Assembly (NCBI GenBank): GCA_028871195.1
Contig: JAGWNT010000013.1
Location: 1 to 53,756 of the forward strand
Length of the DNA: 53,756 bases
Reading direction: 5' to 3'
Source: REEB85 sp018971455
GTDB taxonomy: Bacteria; Pseudomonadota; Alphaproteobacteria; Acetobacterales; Acetobacteraceae
In this document: positions 9,116 to 17,974 of the stretch, one piece after another
Numbering within the stretch: position 1 is the first letter of the stretch
Layout: each line of letters begins with the position of its first letter
The notes under the pieces: generated by a model
The model's input: the letters and a program-made list of their open reading frames with translations, nothing else
What the model was told of the DNA's origin: nothing
Databases searched by the model: none
Made by a program: the position numbers and the translations under genes

Positions 9116-10447
9116 CTACATCCCCGCGACCGCGGCATCCACCGCGTCGCCCAGCCGGGCCACGATGGCGTCGATCTCGGGTGGCGTCGCGATGTAGGGG
9201 GGCGCGATGCAGATATGGTCGCCGCGCTTGCCGTCGATCGTGCCGCCCATCGGGTAGATCGCCAGATCGCGCGCCAGCGCCTCGACCTTGACGCGGTCGT
9301 TCATCTTCAGCGCCGGGTCGAACGGCGCCTTGCTGGCGCGGTCCGCCACCAGCTCGATCGCCTGGAACAGCCCGCGGCCACGGATGTCGCCGACATGGGC
9401 GTGGTTGCCGAGGCGTTCGGTCAGACCGTTCGCCAGCCGCGCGCCCATCGCCCGCACGTTGGCCAGCAGATCGTCCTCGCGGATCACCTTCTGCACGGCC
9501 AGCGCGGTGGCGCAGGCGACGGGATGAGCCTGGTAGGTGTGGCCATGCATGAAGGCGCCGGTGCCGGCGCGCAGTGCTGCGATAACGCGCCGCCCGATCA
9601 GGATGCCACCGATCGGCTGGTAGCCGCCGCCCAGCCCCTTGGCGATGACCTGGATGTCCGGCGTCACCCCCTCCTGTTCCCAGGCATGCTGAGAGCCCGT
9701 GCGGCCCATGCCGCACATCACCTCGTCCAGGATCAGCAGCGCGCCGTGGCGGTCGCATACCGCCCGCATCGCCGGGAAATAGCCCGGCAGCGCGGTCACG
9801 CAGCCGGTGGTCGCCCCGACCACGGGCTCGGCGCAGAAGGCGACGACGTTCTGCGGGCCGAGGCGCTGGAATTCGGCCTCCAGCTCGTCGGCCAGGCGCT
9901 GGACATACTGCGCGTCGCTCTCGCCTGCCTGCTGGAAGCGATAGGCGAAACAGGGCGAGACATGGCTGAAGGCGTCCGAGAGGATCGGCGCGTAGGGGGC
10001 GCGGCGCATCATGTTGCCGCCGGCGGCCAGCGCGCCCAGCGTGTTGCCGTGATAGCTCTGCCGCCGCGCGATGAAGCGGGTGCGCTGGGGCTGGCCGATC
10101 TCCAGGAAATACTGCCGCGCCAGCTTCAGCGCCGCCTCCATGCCCTCCGAGCCGGACGAGATGAAATAGGCGTGCGTCAACCCGCCCGGCTCGCCGTCGA
10201 GCAGCCATTCGGCCAGTTCCTCGGCCGCGGCGTTGGTGAAAATCGCGGTATGGACGTAGGCGACGCGGGCCAGCTGGTCGGCGATGGCGGCGTTGACCCG
10301 TGCATTGCCGTGGCCGAGGCAGGCCACCGCCGCGCCCCCGGACCCGTCGATGACGCGCCGCCCGTCCGCGGTGTGCAGATAGACCCCCTGCCCCCCGGTG
10401 GCCATGATAGGCTCGGCGCTCAGCGTACGGTGGAGGAGGCGGCTCAT
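9116..10447 (-). CDS. Class III PLP-dependent aminotransferase (omega-amino acid type)
   Basis: A 443-residue fold-type I aminotransferase. Visible motifs are the cofactor phosphate-binding SSGSEGMEAALKLAR near residue 107, YHGNT, the aspartate segment LILDEVMCGMGRTG near residue 228, and the Schiff-base lysine in IAKGLGGGYQPIGG near residue 265. The family moves an amino group from an omega-amino acid, diamine or related donor to a keto acid; the exact substrate is not evident. ATG at 10447 is chosen because it places the family's N-terminal pattern correctly; the long open frame upstream is a GC artefact. It is divergent from the ATP synthase operon. Confidence 0.88.
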   Translation of the reverse strand: MSRLLHRTLSAEPIMATGGQGVYLHTADGRRVIDGSGGAAVACLGHGNARVNAAIADQLARVAYVHTAIFTNAAAEELAEWLLDGEPGGLTHAYFISSGSEGMEAALKLARQYFLEIGQPQRTRFIARRQSYHGNTLGALAAGGNMMRRAPYAPILSDAFSHVSPCFAYRFQQAGESDAQYVQRLADELEAEFQRLGPQNVVAFCAEPVVGATTGCVTALPGYFPAMRAVCDRHGALLILDEVMCGMGRTGSQHAWEQEGVTPDIQVIAKGLGGGYQPIGGILIGRRVIAALRAGTGAFMHGHTYQAHPVACATALAVQKVIREDDLLANVRAMGARLANGLTERLGNHAHVGDIRGRGLFQAIELVADRASKAPFDPALKMNDRVKVEALARDLAIYPMGGTIDGKRGDHICIAPPYIATPPEIDAIVARLGDAVDAAVAGM

Positions 10448-10566
10448 GGGCGGTACTCCGCGGCTGGAGGGGGCAGACGGAAGAGCGGCAGACAGAAGGG
10501 CGGTGGGCTGGGCAGCGGCAGGGAAAGCCGGCGCGGGCGAGGCGGCCATTGCGGGGCCGTGCATTC

Positions 10567-10595
10567 TTGACACTTGCCCGACCCGACGGTAGCAA
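10567..10595 (+). promoter_or_regulatory. Candidate sigma-70 type promoter of the F0 ATP synthase operon
   Basis: A perfect -35 TTGACA at 10567-10572 is followed after 17 bases by TAGCAA at 10590-10595, a partial match to the -10 box. It lies about 43 bases before atpI and faces the operon. Seen in sequence only; the transcription start is not shown. Confidence 0.55.
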
Positions 10596-10637
10596 GCCCT
10601 CGCCGCGGGGCAAGGGGACTTGCCTGGGGGTGAACGC

Positions 10638-10943
10638 ATGACCGAAACGCGGAACGACCAGGCCTCGTTCGAGGCGCGACTCGCCGCCGCACGGCGCAGG
10701 CAGGGCCTCGAGGCTCCGCCCAGGCCGGTGCAGGAGCCCGGGTTCTCGGCCATGGGGGTCGGGTTGCGTGTCGGGGTGGAGATGGTGTCGGCCCTGGTGG
10801 TCGCCGTGGCGATCGGCTGGGGGCTGGACCGGTGGCTGCATACGCGGCCGCTCTTTCTGGCAGTGTTCGTGCTGCTGGGCGGGGCGGCGGGTGTCGCCAA
10901 TGTCTGGCGGCTGATGGGACCGAAAGGTCTGAAGAACGGGTGA
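10638..10943 (+). CDS. atpI: ATP synthase protein I (AtpI)
   Basis: A 101-residue small membrane protein with a charged N-terminus and two hydrophobic segments (roughly residues 42-62 and 72-92; GVEMVSALVVAVAIGWGLD is visible). AtpI helps assemble the c-ring of the ATP synthase and is usually the first gene of the F0 operon, as here. ATG at 10638 follows CTGGGGG; a TTG further upstream is less likely. Thirteen bases separate it from atpB. Confidence 0.85.
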   Translation: MTETRNDQASFEARLAAARRRQGLEAPPRPVQEPGFSAMGVGLRVGVEMVSALVVAVAIGWGLDRWLHTRPLFLAVFVLLGGAAGVANVWRLMGPKGLKNG

Positions 10944-10956
10944 GGAGCTGAGCAAC

Positions 10957-11712
10957 GTGGCCACCGGTGGACAGGCGATCGACGCACTCGGCCAGTTCGA
11001 GCTGCATCCGGTGTTCGGGCCGATCGGCGCATCCGTGCGCTTCACCCAGTCCAACCTGATGATGCTGATCGGCGCGGCGCTGATCCTCGGCCTGCTCTAT
11101 TTCGGCATGCGCGCCAAGGCGGTGGTGCCCGGCCGGCTCCAGGCGATGGCCGAGCTGTGCTACGACGGCATCCACGGCATGTGCATCAACCAGATCGGCG
11201 CCGAGGGGAAGGCGTTCTTCCCGTTCATCTTCACGCTGTTCTTCTTCGTGCTGATGGGCAATCTGCTCGGGCTGCTGCCGTTCTCGTTCACCTACACCAG
11301 CCATATCGCGGTCACCTTCGCGCTTGCCGCCATGGTCATCGTCATCGTCACCGGCGTGGCGCTGCGCATCCACGGCCTGCATTTCTTCAGCTACTTCTTC
11401 CCGGCCGGCGCGCCGAAGCTGCTGGCGCCGCTGATCGTGCCGGTCGAAATCATCTCCTACCTCTCGCGGCCGGTGAGCCTGAGCATTCGTCTGTTTGCCA
11501 ACATGGTGGCCGGGCATGTGATGTTCGAAGTGTTCGCCTCGTTCATCGTGATGATGGCCGGCGCAGGCCTGATCGGCGGCGTCGCCGCGATCGGGCCGCT
11601 CGCGGTCAATGTCATCCTGGTCGGCTTCGAGTTGCTGGTCGCCGTTCTGCAGGCCTATGTGTTCGCCATCCTGACCTGCATCTACCTGCACGACGCGGTG
11701 CACCTGCACTGA
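10957..11712 (+). CDS. atpB: F0F1 ATP synthase subunit a
   Basis: A 251-residue integral membrane subunit forming the proton half-channels. The essential arginine stands in SLSIRLFANM near residue 177, and C-terminal helices contain VILVGFELLVAVLQAYVF. The start is GTG, preceded by GAGGAG at 10942-10947. It follows atpI and precedes atpE in the usual alphaproteobacterial order. Confidence 0.95.
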   Translation: MATGGQAIDALGQFELHPVFGPIGASVRFTQSNLMMLIGAALILGLLYFGMRAKAVVPGRLQAMAELCYDGIHGMCINQIGAEGKAFFPFIFTLFFFVLMGNLLGLLPFSFTYTSHIAVTFALAAMVIVIVTGVALRIHGLHFFSYFFPAGAPKLLAPLIVPVEIISYLSRPVSLSIRLFANMVAGHVMFEVFASFIVMMAGAGLIGGVAAIGPLAVNVILVGFELLVAVLQAYVFAILTCIYLHDAVHLH

Positions 11713-11764
11713 GCCCGCGTCGCAGTCGTCTTTTCCACTCTCTCAACCCCGAAGGATTGTCACC

Positions 11765-11989
11765 ATGGACGTCGCCGCCGCTAAGGCTCTCGGAGCCGGT
11801 ATCGCCGTGATCGCTCTTGCCGGCGTCGGCATCGGCATCGGCAACATCTTTTCCGCCCTGGTCAACAGCGTGGCGCGCAACCCCTCGGCGCGCGACCAGG
11901 TGTTCGGCCTCGGCATTCTCGGCTTCGCGCTGACCGAAGCCGTGGCGCTGTTCGCCCTGCTGATCGCCTTCCTCATCCTCTTCACCTGA
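11765..11989 (+). CDS. atpE: F0F1 ATP synthase subunit c
   Basis: A 74-residue hairpin of two membrane helices joined by a polar loop (NSVARNPSARDQ). The proton-carrying carboxylate is the glutamate in LTEAVALF near residue 58. It forms the rotating ring. Length and glycine-rich first helix (AGVGIGIGNI) are typical. Confidence 0.96.
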   Translation: MDVAAAKALGAGIAVIALAGVGIGIGNIFSALVNSVARNPSARDQVFGLGILGFALTEAVALFALLIAFLILFT

Positions 11990-12004
11990 TCCGCGAGGCG
12001 CGTC

Positions 12005-12595
12005 ATGCGCTTTACCGCCTCCCTCGCCGGCACGCTGCTGGCCTCCTCCGCGGCCTTCGCGCAGGAGGCCCCGAAGGGCATGCCGCAGCTCGACTTCCAT
12101 AACCCGCTGACCATCAGCCAGGTGGTCTGGCTGGCGCTCATCTTCCTCGCCCTCTACCTCCTGCTGTCGCGCTGGGCGCTGCCGCAGGTGGCGGACGTGC
12201 TGGAGCTGCGCGCCGGCACCATCGGTCGGGATCTGGAAGCCGCGCGGGCGGCCAAGGCGCAGGCCGATGCCGCGGTCGCCGAACTCACCAGCGCCACCCG
12301 TGCCGCCCAGGCCGGCGCGCAGGCCGAGATCGCGGCCGCCGTGGCCGCCGCCAAGCAGGCGGCGGGTGAGCAGGCGGCGCGGCTTAATGCCCGCCTGGAG
12401 GCGCAGCTGCACACGGCCGAGACGCAGATCGCAGCCGCCCGGGATGCCGCGATGGGGGCGCTGCGCCAGGTGGCCGGCGAGACCGCCGGCGTCGTGGTGA
12501 CGAAGCTGACCGGGATGGTGGCCGATGCGCCGCGCGTCGAGGCCGCCGTGGCGGCGGCGATGGCGGCGCGCAAGCTGTCCGCCGGCGCGGCGTAG
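12005..12595 (+). CDS. F0F1 ATP synthase subunit b'
   Basis: A 196-residue peripheral stalk subunit. An alanine-rich, signal-like leader (about residues 1-20 ending AFAQEA) precedes a membrane helix (VVWLALIFLALYLLLSRW) and a long alanine/glutamine coiled coil. Two different b-type genes in tandem are characteristic of alphaproteobacteria and phototrophs, where b and b' form a heterodimer. Eleven bases separate it from the next gene. Confidence 0.9.
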   Translation: MRFTASLAGTLLASSAAFAQEAPKGMPQLDFHNPLTISQVVWLALIFLALYLLLSRWALPQVADVLELRAGTIGRDLEAARAAKAQADAAVAELTSATRAAQAGAQAEIAAAVAAAKQAAGEQAARLNARLEAQLHTAETQIAAARDAAMGALRQVAGETAGVVVTKLTGMVADAPRVEAAVAAAMAARKLSAGAA

Positions 12596-12606
12596 AGGGA
12601 TCATCC

Positions 12607-13119
12607 ATGCACGAAGAGAGCTTCTTCCAGAATCCCCGCGCCTGGGTGGCGATCGCCTTCGTCATCTTCTTCGTGCTGTTCGGCCGCAAGATCTGGACCG
12701 CGCTGACCGCCATCCTGGACAAGCGCACCGAGGCGGTGCGCGGCGAGTTGGCCGAGGCCCAGCGCCTGCGCGGCGAGGCCGAGGCGATGCTGAAGGACGC
12801 CTCCGTCCGCCGCGAGACGGCGATGGCCGATGCCAAGAAGCTGCTGGAAGGCGCGGCGGCCGAGGCGACCCGCCTGGCCGCCGCCGCCGCTGCCGAGGCC
12901 GAGGCCGCTGCGGCGCGGCGCGAGCGCATGGCGATGGACCGCATCGCCGCGGCCGAGAAGGCCGCGGTCGACGGCGTGCGCGTGCTGGCGGCCGAACTGG
13001 CCAGCGCCGCCGCCGAGCAGGTGATCCGCGAGGGCCTGTCGCCGGCGGCGGATGCCGCCCTGGTTGACCGCGCCATCGGCGCCCTGCCGGCCGCCCTGGC
13101 GGGCCGCGCCGCCGCCTGA
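12607..13119 (+). CDS. atpF: F0F1 ATP synthase subunit b
   Basis: A 170-residue peripheral stalk subunit with a short N-terminal membrane helix (VAIAFVIFFVLFGRKIW) and a long amphipathic coiled coil rich in Ala, Glu and Arg. It is the last gene of the operon and is followed by a strong hairpin terminator. F1 genes are not in the window, consistent with the split F0/F1 operons of alphaproteobacteria. Confidence 0.92.
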   Translation: MHEESFFQNPRAWVAIAFVIFFVLFGRKIWTALTAILDKRTEAVRGELAEAQRLRGEAEAMLKDASVRRETAMADAKKLLEGAAAEATRLAAAAAAEAEAAAARRERMAMDRIAAAEKAAVDGVRVLAAELASAAAEQVIREGLSPAADAALVDRAIGALPAALAGRAAA

Positions 13120-13168
13120 GGCCGGACGGCCGGCCGCGGCCGCGCCTTTCGTTCAGACGCACGACACG

Positions 13169-13201
13169 AAAACCCCCCGCACATCCGTGCGGGGGGCTTT
13201 G
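13169..13201 (+). terminator. Rho-independent terminator after the F0 operon
   Basis: A perfect 10-bp stem pairs CCCCCCGCAC (13173-13182) with GTGCGGGGGG (13187-13196) around an ATCC loop. A-rich bases precede and CTTTG follows, so it could also act on transcripts arriving from the minus strand. Confidence 0.8.
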
Positions 13202-13276
13202 TCCGGTCCGGCGCCCGCGGCCTGCCGGCGCGCGGGCAATCGCCCCCCGTCTTATCCGGGCGAGGGGCGGCGCACG

Positions 13277-14893
13277 CTACTTCGCGTTCACCGTGACATA
13301 GCGATACGGGAACTGGTCGTCGGGCATCTGCGCCAGCGAGATGTTCTTCTTGCCGGCCCAGACGATGACCTGCTGGTGCAGCGGGATGTAGGCGACATCC
13401 TTCTGGATGATCTGGATCGCCTCGTTGATCTCCTCGGCGCGCTTGGTCGGGTCGATCTCCTCGCCGATCTTGGCGGTCAGCGCGTCGATGGTGGGGTTGG
13501 AGTAGCCGCCGCTGTTGATCTCGCCGCGGCTGCCATTGTGGCTGGCGACCAGGGCGTAGAGCGCATTGTGGGCGTCGTAGGTCGCCGGCGTCCATCCCAG
13601 CAGATAGAAGCTGGTGTGGTAGGTGGGGGCCAGGATTTCGCCGAAGAACTTGCTCTTGGTCTGGGCGTTCAGCGTCACCTTCACGCCGACCCGCGCCAGC
13701 ATCGAGACCACCGCCGTGCAGATCGCCTCGTCGTTGACGTAGCGGTCATTCGGGCAGTCCAGGGTCAGCCCGAAGCCGTTCGGATAGCCCGCCGCGGCGA
13801 GCAGCTTCTTGGCTTTCACCACATCGACGGCCGGGCGCTTGTCGAGGGCGGCGTTGTAGCCATTGATGCCCGGGCCCCACATCTCCCAGGTCGGGTGGGC
13901 CTGGCCGCGCATGATGCGCTTGGCGATGGCGTTCTCGTCGATGGCCAGCGCGAAGGCCTCGCGAACCCGCAGATCCTTGAAGGGGTTCTTGCCCTTGACG
14001 TCCGATTTCAGCAGCTCCGGGCGCGCCTGGTCCATGCCGAGGAAGATCGTGCGCAGCTCGTTCGTCTCCCACAGCCGCAGGCCGGGCGCATGGGCGATGC
14101 GGTTCATGTCCTGCGGCGGCACGGTGTAGATCATGTCGAGCTCGCCTGAGAGCAGGCCGGCGACGCGGGTGGCGGCCGAGCCGATCACGTCGAACTCGAC
14201 GCGGTCGAGATTGCCGGGCGCCTTGTCCCACCAGGCCGGATTTTTTTCCACGATGGTGCGCCGGTCCGGCTCGCGCGCGATCAGCTTGAAAGGCCCGGTG
14301 CCGTTGGCGTTGCGCACCGCGAAGTTCTCATCCTTGGTGGCGTCGAGCCGCACCGGCTCGACGGCGTTGTGCGCCTCGCACCAGGCCTTGGACATGATCA
14401 TGAACTCGGTCAGTTCCTGCAGCAGGATCGGATCCGGCCGCTTGGTCTCGATGTCGATGGTATGGTCATCGACCTTGCGGATTTCCTTCACCGAGCCGAG
14501 CGGCGCGCGCATGTTCGAGGTCTTGGCCTCGATGCGCCCGATGGAGAACACCACATCGTCGGCGGTGAACGGCGTGCCGTCCTGGAACTTCACGCCCGGA
14601 CGCAGGTTGAAGCGCCACACCGTCGGGCTGGTCTGCTTCCACGACGTCGCCAGCGCCGGCTCGATCTTGAGATTGCGGTCCCAGCGCACCAGCGGCTCGT
14701 AGATATTGGCCAGGAAGGAGAGCTGCACCGTCTCCTGGCGCGTGTAGGGGTCCATCGCGCCGACATCGCCGTCATTGGCCCATTTGAAACTGGCCGCGTG
14801 GGCCGGCACGCCCAGCGCGGCGAACGCCAGGGCAGCGAGTAGGGGGGCGGCGAGCACCGGCGCGACGCCGGCACGTTGAACTCGTCGAGACAT
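13277..14893 (-). CDS. ABC transporter substrate-binding protein, peptide/opine type (SBP_bac_5)
   Basis: A 538-residue periplasmic binding protein. A signal peptide (residues 1-30, ending PAHAAS) precedes the mature domain with landmarks DPYTRQETVQLSFLANIYEPL, LATSWKQTSPTVWRFNLRPGVKFQDG and a C-terminal ALYALVASHNGSRGEINSGGYSNP. The family delivers di- or oligopeptides, nickel, opines or glycosides to an inner-membrane permease. No permease or ATPase gene is next to it, so it is an orphan in this window. ATG at 14893 was chosen because GAGGAAGG lies about nine bases upstream; another ATG at 14902 touches that site. Confidence 0.88.
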   Translation of the reverse strand: MSRRVQRAGVAPVLAAPLLAALAFAALGVPAHAASFKWANDGDVGAMDPYTRQETVQLSFLANIYEPLVRWDRNLKIEPALATSWKQTSPTVWRFNLRPGVKFQDGTPFTADDVVFSIGRIEAKTSNMRAPLGSVKEIRKVDDHTIDIETKRPDPILLQELTEFMIMSKAWCEAHNAVEPVRLDATKDENFAVRNANGTGPFKLIAREPDRRTIVEKNPAWWDKAPGNLDRVEFDVIGSAATRVAGLLSGELDMIYTVPPQDMNRIAHAPGLRLWETNELRTIFLGMDQARPELLKSDVKGKNPFKDLRVREAFALAIDENAIAKRIMRGQAHPTWEMWGPGINGYNAALDKRPAVDVVKAKKLLAAAGYPNGFGLTLDCPNDRYVNDEAICTAVVSMLARVGVKVTLNAQTKSKFFGEILAPTYHTSFYLLGWTPATYDAHNALYALVASHNGSRGEINSGGYSNPTIDALTAKIGEEIDPTKRAEEINEAIQIIQKDVAYIPLHQQVIVWAGKKNISLAQMPDDQFPYRYVTVNAK

Positions 14894-14960
14894 CGCGAAC
14901 ATCCTTCCTCGAAACGGATGCGGCGACGTTAATGTATTGGTGAGCGGGCGCAACCACACC

Positions 14961-14994
14961 GCGCCCAACGTCGTGCGCCCAACGTCGTGCGCCC
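14961..14994. repeat. Short 14-base tandem repeat upstream of the binding protein
   Basis: The unit GCGCCCAACGTCGT occurs twice in perfect tandem (14961-14974 and 14975-14988) and begins a third time (GCGCCC). It lies 70-100 bases upstream of the binding-protein start, where an operator or promoter would be expected. No function can be assigned. Confidence 0.6.
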
Positions 14995-15017
14995 GGCTCG
15001 GTTCCTGCCTCGCAATG

Positions 15018-15048
15018 CCCCATCCCGGCCGCGGCGGCCGGGATGGGG
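15018..15048 (-). terminator. Hairpin downstream of rne
   Basis: A perfect 13-bp stem (15018-15030 with 15036-15048, loop GCGGC) lies 13 bases after the rne stop. No U-tract follows in the minus direction, so it may be a weak terminator or a 3' end stabiliser. Confidence 0.55.
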
Positions 15049-15061
15049 AGCCGCAACGGCC

Positions 15062-17974
15062 TTAGCGGCGCCACCAGCCGCGCTTGGGCGGCGGCGGCGG
15101 TTCCTCCGGAGCGGCCGCGGCAACCGGGGCCTCTGCCGGCGCCACCTCCTCAACCGTCACCGGCTCCGGGGCAGCCGGCAGCGCGGCGGGCGCGACGACC
15201 ACGGGCGCGACGATCGCCGGGGCTGGCGGCGGGGGCGCGGGCGCGGGCAGCGGGGGCGGTGCGGATTGCGCCTCGTTGGCCTGGTCGATCAGGTCGAAGA
15301 TGTCATAGGTGCTGCCACCGAACGGATCGGCTGGCGTCGGGCCCTTGTAGGCCGGCGCCACATAGGCGGGTGGCGCGTAGCTCGGCACTGACGGGGCCGG
15401 TGCGGACGGGCCAGAATCCGCCCCTTCCGGCGCGTCCTCGCCCTCCGCGCCGGCGCGGGCCGCACCCTCGCCGGGCGCATCACGCCGCCGCCGCCGCCCG
15501 CCACGCCGGCCGCGCCGGCGCGCCTTGGGCTGGCCGTTCTCGTCCAGTTCGACGCCCTCCCGGCCAGCCGGCGCCATCGCCTCGCTGTCCGTCCCGCCAT
15601 CGCCCTCCGGCCCGGCCTCGCCCTCCGGCCCGGCCTCGCCTTCCTGCCCGACCTCGCCTTCCTGCTTGCCCATCGGCGCGATCCCGTGGGCCGGCGCGGC
15701 CGCCGTCGCGGTGGCGGCCTCGGCCGCCTCGCCACGCTCCGTCTCCTCGCCGCGCTCCTCGCCCTCGGCGGCGTCCGTCACGCCGCCTTCGCGGCGGCCG
15801 TTGCGGCGGCGGCGGCGCCGGCGGGGCCGACGGTCGCCCTCTTCGCCGCCTTCCGCCCGCGCCACCGGCGCGCGCTCCTCACCCTCCGCCTCGACGATGT
15901 CGGGCGCCTCGCTCTCCTCCTCCTCGCCCTCCGCCTCGGCGGCCAGCGGGGCGGCGGGCGCCACCGGCAGCGGCCGCGCCGGGCGCTCGGATTCGGGAAG
16001 GGCCGCCTTGAGGCGCTCGATGCGGATCTCCGGCGGCATCAGGCTGTCATCGGCGGTGAAATGCACCAGCATGCCGGTGCGCGCCTCGATCTCGCCCAGC
16101 CGGTCGCGCTTGTTGTTGAGCAGATACATCGCGATGCTGCCGGCGACGTGCACCATGATGAGGGCGGCCCGCCCCTTCGCGGCCTCCTCCTCGATGGCCC
16201 GCAGCACATGGATCGCCCCGCTTTCCACGCTGCGCACATGGCCAAGGCCGCGGCAATGCGGGCAGGTGACGAAGCTCGTCTCGGCGAGCGACGGGCGCAG
16301 CCGCTGGCGGCTCATCTCCAGCAGGCCGAAATGGCTGATCGAGCCGAGCTGGATGCGCGCGCGATCGAGCTTCAGCGATTCCTTGAGCCGCCGCTCGACC
16401 ATCGCATTGTGCTTGCGGCTCTCCATGTCGATGAAGTCGATGACGATGAGGCCGGCAAGGTCGCGCAGGCGCAGTTGCAGCGCCACCTCCTCGGCGGCTT
16501 CCATGTTGGTGCGCAGCGCCGTCTGCTCGATGTCACGCTCGCGGGTGGCGCGGCCCGAATTGACGTCGATGGCGACCAGCGCCTCGGCCTGGTTGATCAC
16601 CAGATAGCCGCCCGAGCGCAACTGCACGGTCGGCGACAGCATGGCGTCGAGCTGCGCCTCAACGCCCTGGGCGCTGAACAGCGGCTGCGCGTTGCCGCTC
16701 GGCGGGCGCCAGAGCTGCACCTTCTTGGCGTGGCTCGGCATCAGCATGCGCATGAACTCGTGCGCCGCGCGCCAGCCGACCTCGCCATCGACCAGCACTT
16801 CCTCGACATCGCGCGAATAGACATCGCGGATGGTGCGCTTGATGAGGCTGGCCTCCTCGTAGATCAGCGCCGGGGCCACCGAGTTCATGGTGTGCTCGCG
16901 GATGTCGTCCCACAGCCGCATGAGGTATTCGCAGTCGCGCTTGATCTCGGGTTTCGGCCGGCTCGCCCCGGCGGTGCGCACGATCAGGCCCATGCCCTTG
17001 GGAATGGCGAGCTCGGTGGTGATCTCCTTGAGGCGCCGGCGATCGGCCGCCGAGGTGATCTTGCGCGAAATCCCGCCGCCGCGCGGCGAGTTCGGCATCA
17101 GCACGCAGAACCGGCCGGCCAGCGAGATGTAGGTGGTCAGCGCCGCACCCTTCGAGCCGCGCTCCTCCTTGACGACCTGCACCAGCAGGATCTGGCGGCG
17201 GCGGATGACCTCCTGGATCTTGTAGTTGCGCAGGAAGCGGGCCTCGCGGCGCGCGCGCGCCTCCTCCGCCCCGTTGCCCTCGAAGAGCTCGCTCTCGCCG
17301 CCGAGGGTCTCGGGCGGCGGCAGGATTTCGGCGGATGCCATATCCGCCTGCTCGGGCTCCGCCGGCTCAGGCTCCGTGTGCTCGGGCGCGGCCTGCCCGG
17401 AAACGGGCGGCGCTGCCGCCGCGCTGTCCGCCGCCGCGTCCTCGCCGGCGTCTTGCGGGGCCGTCGGCGCTTCGGCCTCTGGCCCTTCCATCGCGCCGAA
17501 ATCGATCGCGCCGAACCGCTCCTCGGTGGCGATCGAGGCCGGCTGAGCAGGGCGGTCATCGCCCCGTTCGGCGTCCGCTAGTTCAGACGGGGGGGCCTCC
17601 GCGATCGGCGCGCCGGTCTGCGGCGTCTCGTCGGGCGCCGCGGTCACGGGCGCCTCGTCCTCCTCGTCCTCCTCGGCGCGGCGCGCCTCCTCCTCCTGCA
17701 TCGCGAGCAGGCGTTGGCGGTCGGCGACCGGGATCTGGTAGTAATCGGGATGGATCTCGCCGAAGGCGAGGAAGCCGTGGCGACCGCCGCCATATTCCAC
17801 GAAGGCCGCCTGGAGGCTGGGCTCCACGCGGACGATCTTGGCGAGATAGATGTTGCCCTTCAGCTGCTTCTTGGTCGACGTCTCGACGTCGAAATCCTCG
17901 AGGCGGTTACCGTCCAGCACCACCACGCGGGTTTCTTCCGCGTGGGTGGCGTCGATCAACATTCGCTTGGTCAT
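15062..17974 (-). CDS. rne: Ribonuclease E/G
   Basis: A 970-residue RNase E. The N-terminal catalytic half starts MTKRMLIDATHAEE and contains the S1 RNA-binding domain, split by a roughly 170-residue acidic, low-complexity insertion (about residues 92-240) as seen in other alphaproteobacteria. The DNase I-like subdomain has AIDVNSGR and IDFIDM acidic catalytic segments, and the zinc-link motif CPHC follows. The C-terminal third is disordered, rich in Glu, Arg, Pro and Ala with arginine patches, and serves as the degradosome scaffold and RNA-binding region. The enzyme initiates mRNA decay and rRNA processing. It is divergent from amiC across a 642-base gap. Confidence 0.95.
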   Translation of the reverse strand: MTKRMLIDATHAEETRVVVLDGNRLEDFDVETSTKKQLKGNIYLAKIVRVEPSLQAAFVEYGGGRHGFLAFGEIHPDYYQIPVADRQRLLAMQEEEARRAEEDEEDEAPVTAAPDETPQTGAPIAEAPPSELADAERGDDRPAQPASIATEERFGAIDFGAMEGPEAEAPTAPQDAGEDAAADSAAAAPPVSGQAAPEHTEPEPAEPEQADMASAEILPPPETLGGESELFEGNGAEEARARREARFLRNYKIQEVIRRRQILLVQVVKEERGSKGAALTTYISLAGRFCVLMPNSPRGGGISRKITSAADRRRLKEITTELAIPKGMGLIVRTAGASRPKPEIKRDCEYLMRLWDDIREHTMNSVAPALIYEEASLIKRTIRDVYSRDVEEVLVDGEVGWRAAHEFMRMLMPSHAKKVQLWRPPSGNAQPLFSAQGVEAQLDAMLSPTVQLRSGGYLVINQAEALVAIDVNSGRATRERDIEQTALRTNMEAAEEVALQLRLRDLAGLIVIDFIDMESRKHNAMVERRLKESLKLDRARIQLGSISHFGLLEMSRQRLRPSLAETSFVTCPHCRGLGHVRSVESGAIHVLRAIEEEAAKGRAALIMVHVAGSIAMYLLNNKRDRLGEIEARTGMLVHFTADDSLMPPEIRIERLKAALPESERPARPLPVAPAAPLAAEAEGEEEESEAPDIVEAEGEERAPVARAEGGEEGDRRPRRRRRRRNGRREGGVTDAAEGEERGEETERGEAAEAATATAAAPAHGIAPMGKQEGEVGQEGEAGPEGEAGPEGDGGTDSEAMAPAGREGVELDENGQPKARRRGRRGGRRRRRDAPGEGAARAGAEGEDAPEGADSGPSAPAPSVPSYAPPAYVAPAYKGPTPADPFGGSTYDIFDLIDQANEAQSAPPPLPAPAPPPPAPAIVAPVVVAPAALPAAPEPVTVEEVAPAEAPVAAAAPEEPPPPPKRGWWRR

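Noticed and set aside
9116..11032. A 638-residue version of the aminotransferase
   Set aside because: The extra N-terminal 194 residues have no family match and overlap the atp promoter and atpI; ATG at 10447 fits the family.
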